Positions 60,772 through 64,000 of a stretch of DNA of 64,000 bases are shown piece by piece. Under the pieces are notes generated by a model, which saw only the letters and a program-made list of their open reading frames with translations, was not told where the DNA came from and ran no database searches. A program made the position numbers and the translations under genes. Source of the DNA: an uncultured Collinsella sp. GTDB lineage: Bacteria; Actinomycetota; Coriobacteriia; Coriobacteriales; Coriobacteriaceae. Each line of letters opens with the position of its first letter. Position 1 is the stretch's first letter. The DNA lies in contig CAAERJ010000050.1 in NCBI GenBank assembly GCA_900758375.1, positions 1 to 64,000 on the forward strand, written 5' to 3'.

Positions 60772-60856
60772 GGCAACTCCTCTAACGACCGAATAAACCG
60801 GCGCTTAACCATATTGAGAAGTCTACGAACTCGTGCGGACATCATTTCGCCCGCAA

Positions 60857-61567
60857 CTAAGCAGCGTTTCCGCACCAATAGTCATAGGCGGATTGCCAAG
60901 GGTCGCTCGCACCGTTTGAAGCAAACGCTGCCTCGTTATTGTCAGCATATTCATCCGGGCTCGCGTAGTCTGTCGGATCGTCAGGCACCGCATCGAGAGT
61001 GCCTTTGTCGACCATCGCGCCACTCGCCGTACGATCGGGCAGGTCTCGACCGAGGATTTGCCCAGGCACTGCCCAGTAATTACTGCCCTGGTTATACTTG
61101 CTAACCTTTATGACTCGGCCATCGCGGACAATGGCCCCAAACACCACATCATCCGTTCCATTCTGAGCACGCCAATAATACGGAGTTCCACCAGAAAACA
61201 GGCTGCCGCCGCTGATGACTTCCCCCTCTTCGTCATGTACGCCAAGCCAGGTTTGATCAATCAGGCTCGCGTCCATATCTTTAAAAGGAAGCCCCTCGGT
61301 AATCGCTTTCCCATCAGGGCGCTCGGTCAATGCGGGCTTTTGCTCCGGCTCTTGCCCCGACTCAAGCTCGGCCAGCATGGCTTCAATTTCAGCGGATGTA
61401 TGAGCAAATGGGGACGAGCCCGCTTTCTCTTGGACAGACGAGGCACCGTCTCCGCTCGAGTCCGACGCGGCGGGCGAGCATGCCGCCAGACAGAACAATG
61501 CCGCTGTTACCGCCAAGGATATGCCAGCGAATCTACGGATACCGTCTATCAATCCCATTGACCCCAC
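60857..61567 (-). CDS. Putative lipoprotein of unknown function
   Basis: This roughly 236-residue protein has a signal peptide ending in a lipobox CLAACSP (about 26-32), so it is lipid-anchored outside the membrane. A Ser/Asp/Glu-rich linker (about 35-85) and a globular part with LIDQTWLGVHDEEGEV, YYWRAQNGTDDVVFGAIV and a late pair of Trp follow. No named family is recognised. The start could be either of two ATGs three codons apart. It is separated from the ALDH gene by only 22 bases on the same strand. Confidence 0.75.
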   Translation of the reverse strand: MGSMGLIDGIRRFAGISLAVTAALFCLAACSPAASDSSGDGASSVQEKAGSSPFAHTSAEIEAMLAELESGQEPEQKPALTERPDGKAITEGLPFKDMDASLIDQTWLGVHDEEGEVISGGSLFSGGTPYYWRAQNGTDDVVFGAIVRDGRVIKVSKYNQGSNYWAVPGQILGRDLPDRTASGAMVDKGTLDAVPDDPTDYASPDEYADNNEAAFASNGASDPWQSAYDYWCGNAA

Positions 61568-61589
61568 CCGCGCCCTATCTTATCTGATT

Positions 61590-62969
61590 CTAATGCACAA
61601 ACATGCGCACGAATTTGTGCTTCCAGCTTGCGTAGGGCGCATACCGAAACGGCACGTCCAGCCAGGTTGACTTGTTCACGATGCTCTTCTTATGGCTAAA
61701 CGTATCGAAGCTCTCGCGGCCATGGTACTGCCCCATGCCGCTCGCGCCCATGCCGCCAAAGCCCATATGGCTCGTAGCCAGATGCATGATCGTGTCGTTG
61801 ACGCAGCCGCCGCCAAAGGGCACGTAGCGCACAAAGCGCTGCTGAACCGCGCGATCCTGACTAAAGATATACAGGGCCAGCGGCGTCGGACGATCCGTAA
61901 TAAACGCTTCGGCCTCGTCTAGGCTCTCAAACGTCAGCACCGGCAAGATGGGGCCGAAAATCTCCTCCTGCATCACGGCGTCCTCAGGCGCCACGCCGTC
62001 TAGGATCGTCGGCTCAATTTTGAGCGACGACTCGCGCGCCGTTCCTCCCAGCACAACCTTATCGGGGTCGATCAGCCCGCGCACGCGCGCGAAATGCTTG
62101 GCGTTGACAATATGACCGTAGTCCTCGTTGTCGAGCGGGTGCTCGCCAAACATGCGACGGACCTCCTCCTTGATGAGACCCAACAGCTCATCGTGCACGC
62201 GCACGTCGACCAGCAGGTAGTCGGGCGCCACGCAGGTCTGGCCCACGTTGAGCCATTTACCAAATGCGATGCGGCGTGCCGCGACCTTCAAGTTTGCCGT
62301 CGCATCCACGATGCAGGGGCTCTTGCCGCCCAGTTCAAGCGTCACGGGCGTGAGGTTTTTGCTCGCGCGCTCCATGACGAGCTTGCCGACCGGAACGCTA
62401 CCGGTAAAGAAGATCTTGTCCCAGCACTCGTCGAGCAACGCTTCGTTCTCGGCACGCCCGCCTTCGACGACCGTCACCAGGCGCGAATCAAATGCTTCCT
62501 CGCAAATCTGCCTGAGCACCGCGCTCGAAGCCGGCGCATAGGCACTCGGCTTGATAACCACGGTATTGCCTGCGGCCAGGGCGCCAGCGAGCGGCTCGAG
62601 CGTCAGCAAAAACGGATAGTTCCAGGGCGCCATGATGAGCGTGACGCCATAGGGCACGGCTTGCGTTTTGCACACACTCACGGCGTTAGCGAGGTCACAC
62701 GGACGCAGGCGCGGACGACTCCATCGAGCCACATGAGCGATCTGATGACGAATCTCGGAAAGCGACGTGCCGATCTCGCACATATACGCCTCGTCATGTG
62801 ACTTACCCAAATCGGTCATGAGCGCATGGGCAATATCGGCCTCGCGCACACGAACCGCATCGCGCAGGCGCACCAGTGCACGGCGGCGAGCATCGACATC
62901 AAACGTAGCATGCGTCTTAAAGTAGGTGCGCTGATCGCCGACGATGCGCGCAATTTCCTCGGTGTTCAT
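61590..62969 (-). CDS. Aldehyde dehydrogenase (class 3-like)
   Basis: This 459-residue NAD(P)-dependent enzyme oxidises aldehydes to acids. The catalytic Cys is in NVGQTCVAPDY, the general-base Glu in LELGGKSP, and the cofactor region is FTGSVPVGK. The length and the C-terminus (FGGMGASGMGQYHGRESFDTFSHKKS) fit the short class 3/aldehyde dehydrogenase group. Its ATG is 9 bases after the stop of the alcohol dehydrogenase, so the two form a pathway pair from alcohol to aldehyde to acid, or the reverse; substrate not evident. Confidence 0.93.
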   Translation of the reverse strand: MNTEEIARIVGDQRTYFKTHATFDVDARRRALVRLRDAVRVREADIAHALMTDLGKSHDEAYMCEIGTSLSEIRHQIAHVARWSRPRLRPCDLANAVSVCKTQAVPYGVTLIMAPWNYPFLLTLEPLAGALAAGNTVVIKPSAYAPASSAVLRQICEEAFDSRLVTVVEGGRAENEALLDECWDKIFFTGSVPVGKLVMERASKNLTPVTLELGGKSPCIVDATANLKVAARRIAFGKWLNVGQTCVAPDYLLVDVRVHDELLGLIKEEVRRMFGEHPLDNEDYGHIVNAKHFARVRGLIDPDKVVLGGTARESSLKIEPTILDGVAPEDAVMQEEIFGPILPVLTFESLDEAEAFITDRPTPLALYIFSQDRAVQQRFVRYVPFGGGCVNDTIMHLATSHMGFGGMGASGMGQYHGRESFDTFSHKKSIVNKSTWLDVPFRYAPYASWKHKFVRMFVH

Positions 62970-62978
62970 GGCAACCTC

Positions 62979-64000
62979 CTAGTTCTCGTCCTCAAACATA
63001 CCACCCGCAACAACTTCGTACATATGCTCGAGCTCCAGGCGGTCCATTAAAAGAGGAACGGGGTACAGGGGATTAGCCTCGGCATCGGCATGCGCCGCCA
63101 TTTCGGGAATGTCGGAGCGGCGAATACCCGCTACATATTTGGGGATTCCCAGGGCGGCGTTCATGCGGTCGACCCAATCGATAAAGGCCTCGGCCGCAAG
63201 ACTGTCCTGCGCGGTCGCCGGCGCAATGCCCGCCATGCGAGCAAGATCGGCAAGCTTGGGGGCGGCGGCGTCACCATAAGCGCGAAGCATGTGCGGCAGG
63301 ATGATCGCGTTGGCCAAACCGTGCGGAATTCCGTATCGGCCGCCCAAACTGTGCGCAATGGCATGCACATATCCGACATAGGAGCGAGTAAACGCAACGC
63401 CCGCCTTATACGCCGCCGAAAGCATATTGCGGCGCGCACGCATGTCGTCGCCATGCTCATAGGCCTCGAGCAAATTGTCGCGGATGAGCTGGACCGCCTG
63501 ACGCGCCATCTTGCGCGTGTAGGGCGTGGTGCTACGGCCGATAAAGGCCTCGACAGCATGCGTCAGGGCATCCATACCCGTCTGCCCCGTGGTGGACGCC
63601 GGCAACCCGCGCGTAAACTCGGGGTCGTGCACCGCAAAACGCGGGATGAGCACAAAGTCGTTAATGGGGTATTTATAGTGCGTCTCGTTATCGGTGATAA
63701 CCGCCGCGAGCGTGACTTCGCTTCCCGTACCGGCGGTAGTGGGAACCGCAATAAGTAGCGGCAGGAGACGGTGGACGCGCAGCAGGCCGCGCATCTTGTT
63801 GATGGGCTTGTTTGGCTGCGCGATGCGTGCGCCCACGCCCTTGGCGCAGTCCATGGCCGAACCGCCGCCAAAGCCGATAATGGCCTGGCAGGCGCTCTCT
63901 CGATACAGCGCCGCCGCTTCCTCCACATTCGAGACCGTGGGGTTCGCACGCGTTTCGGCATAGACCGTAACGGCAATCCCCTGAGCCGTAAGCGCGCGCT
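62979..64000 (-). CDS. Iron-containing alcohol dehydrogenase (partial)
   Basis: This group III alcohol dehydrogenase is cut off at its N-terminus by the window edge. The visible ~340 residues include IGFGGGSAMDCAKG (NAD site), TAGTGSEVT, and the metal-binding run TGMDALTHAVEAF, AGVAFTRSYVGYVHAIAHSLGG and GIPHGLANAI. The frame stays open to 64000 with RANPTVSNVEEA just inside the edge, a typical N-terminal family motif. It is oxidoreductase for primary or diol alcohols. It shares the operon with the aldehyde dehydrogenase that follows. Confidence 0.93.
   Translation of the reverse strand, partial: RALTAQGIAVTVYAETRANPTVSNVEEAAALYRESACQAIIGFGGGSAMDCAKGVGARIAQPNKPINKMRGLLRVHRLLPLLIAVPTTAGTGSEVTLAAVITDNETHYKYPINDFVLIPRFAVHDPEFTRGLPASTTGQTGMDALTHAVEAFIGRSTTPYTRKMARQAVQLIRDNLLEAYEHGDDMRARRNMLSAAYKAGVAFTRSYVGYVHAIAHSLGGRYGIPHGLANAIILPHMLRAYGDAAAPKLADLARMAGIAPATAQDSLAAEAFIDWVDRMNAALGIPKYVAGIRRSDIPEMAAHADAEANPLYPVPLLMDRLELEHMYEVVAGGMFEDEN

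Noticed and set aside
1..64000. CRISPR array
   Set aside because: No run of regularly spaced direct repeats was found; the only direct repeats are the two 69-base tRNA-linked copies and the two by fba.

Overview
The window is 64 kb of high-GC, gene-dense chromosome. Its gene families point to a gut actinobacterium of the class Coriobacteriia, most likely Collinsella or a close relative. I judge this from protein character, the GC-rich codon use and the mix of genes, not from a 16S sequence. Most of it is core or metabolic chromosome; the accessory material lies between about 38 and 48 kb.

Layout, left to right. 1-2.4 kb: a possible rRNA leader at the edge, a membrane-anchored XRE regulator, then infC-rpmI-rplT on the minus strand. 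infC probably starts at an AUA codon. 2.4-4.7 kb: tRNA-Leu(CAA) with a duplicated 3' end (an integration-scar signature), a transglutaminase-like protein and an intergenic repeat family. 4.7-12.2 kb (minus): class II aldolase, an MBL-fold hydrolase, Rel (ppGpp) and a giant RecJ exonuclease fused to a RecQ-type helicase. 12.5-15 kb: BASS transporter, GalT/HIT-like protein, CutC. 15-20 kb (minus): a complete branched-chain amino acid ABC importer livKHMGF, followed by a miniature livK relic. 20.8-29.8 kb (mostly plus): hom, an SDR, a CPA2 antiporter, single-chain purL and an EamA exporter. 29.9-34.3 kb: GGDEF protein, 2-keto-3-deoxygluconate permease, AzlCD, HD hydrolase. 34.3-38 kb (minus): FAD-linked lactate-type dehydrogenase, EtfB and ferredoxin-EtfA, a probable electron-bifurcating/confurcating lactate dehydrogenase.

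38.3-41.5 kb (plus) is a five-gene cluster of small secreted or surface proteins with no family I can name. One resembles a WxL-type surface protein. An 85-residue protein carries a LAQTG sorting signal. This is my best candidate for an undescribed system, perhaps an actinobacterial counterpart of the Firmicutes Csc/WxL clusters. After a DUF554 membrane protein, 42.4-48.0 kb holds a three-gene TerB-domain / P-loop ATPase / DEAD-type helicase operon, the composition of the Shango anti-phage system.

48-64 kb: a spermidine-synthase-like protein, a bacterial Elp3 tRNA-modifying enzyme, an XRE/DUF4097 membrane pair, two methyltransferases (one TrmB-like with a changed signature motif), a Ski2-like DUF3516 helicase, a long coiled-coil DUF2130 protein, a metallophosphoesterase, a 59-residue charged microprotein, a stand-alone HIRAN protein, a lipoprotein, and an aldehyde dehydrogenase with an iron alcohol dehydrogenase that runs off the right edge.

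Several intergenic spaces hold long inverted repeats unlike ordinary terminators (4.5-4.7, 15.1, 45.5, 54.7-54.8 and 59.6 kb). They look like dispersed genomic repeats.
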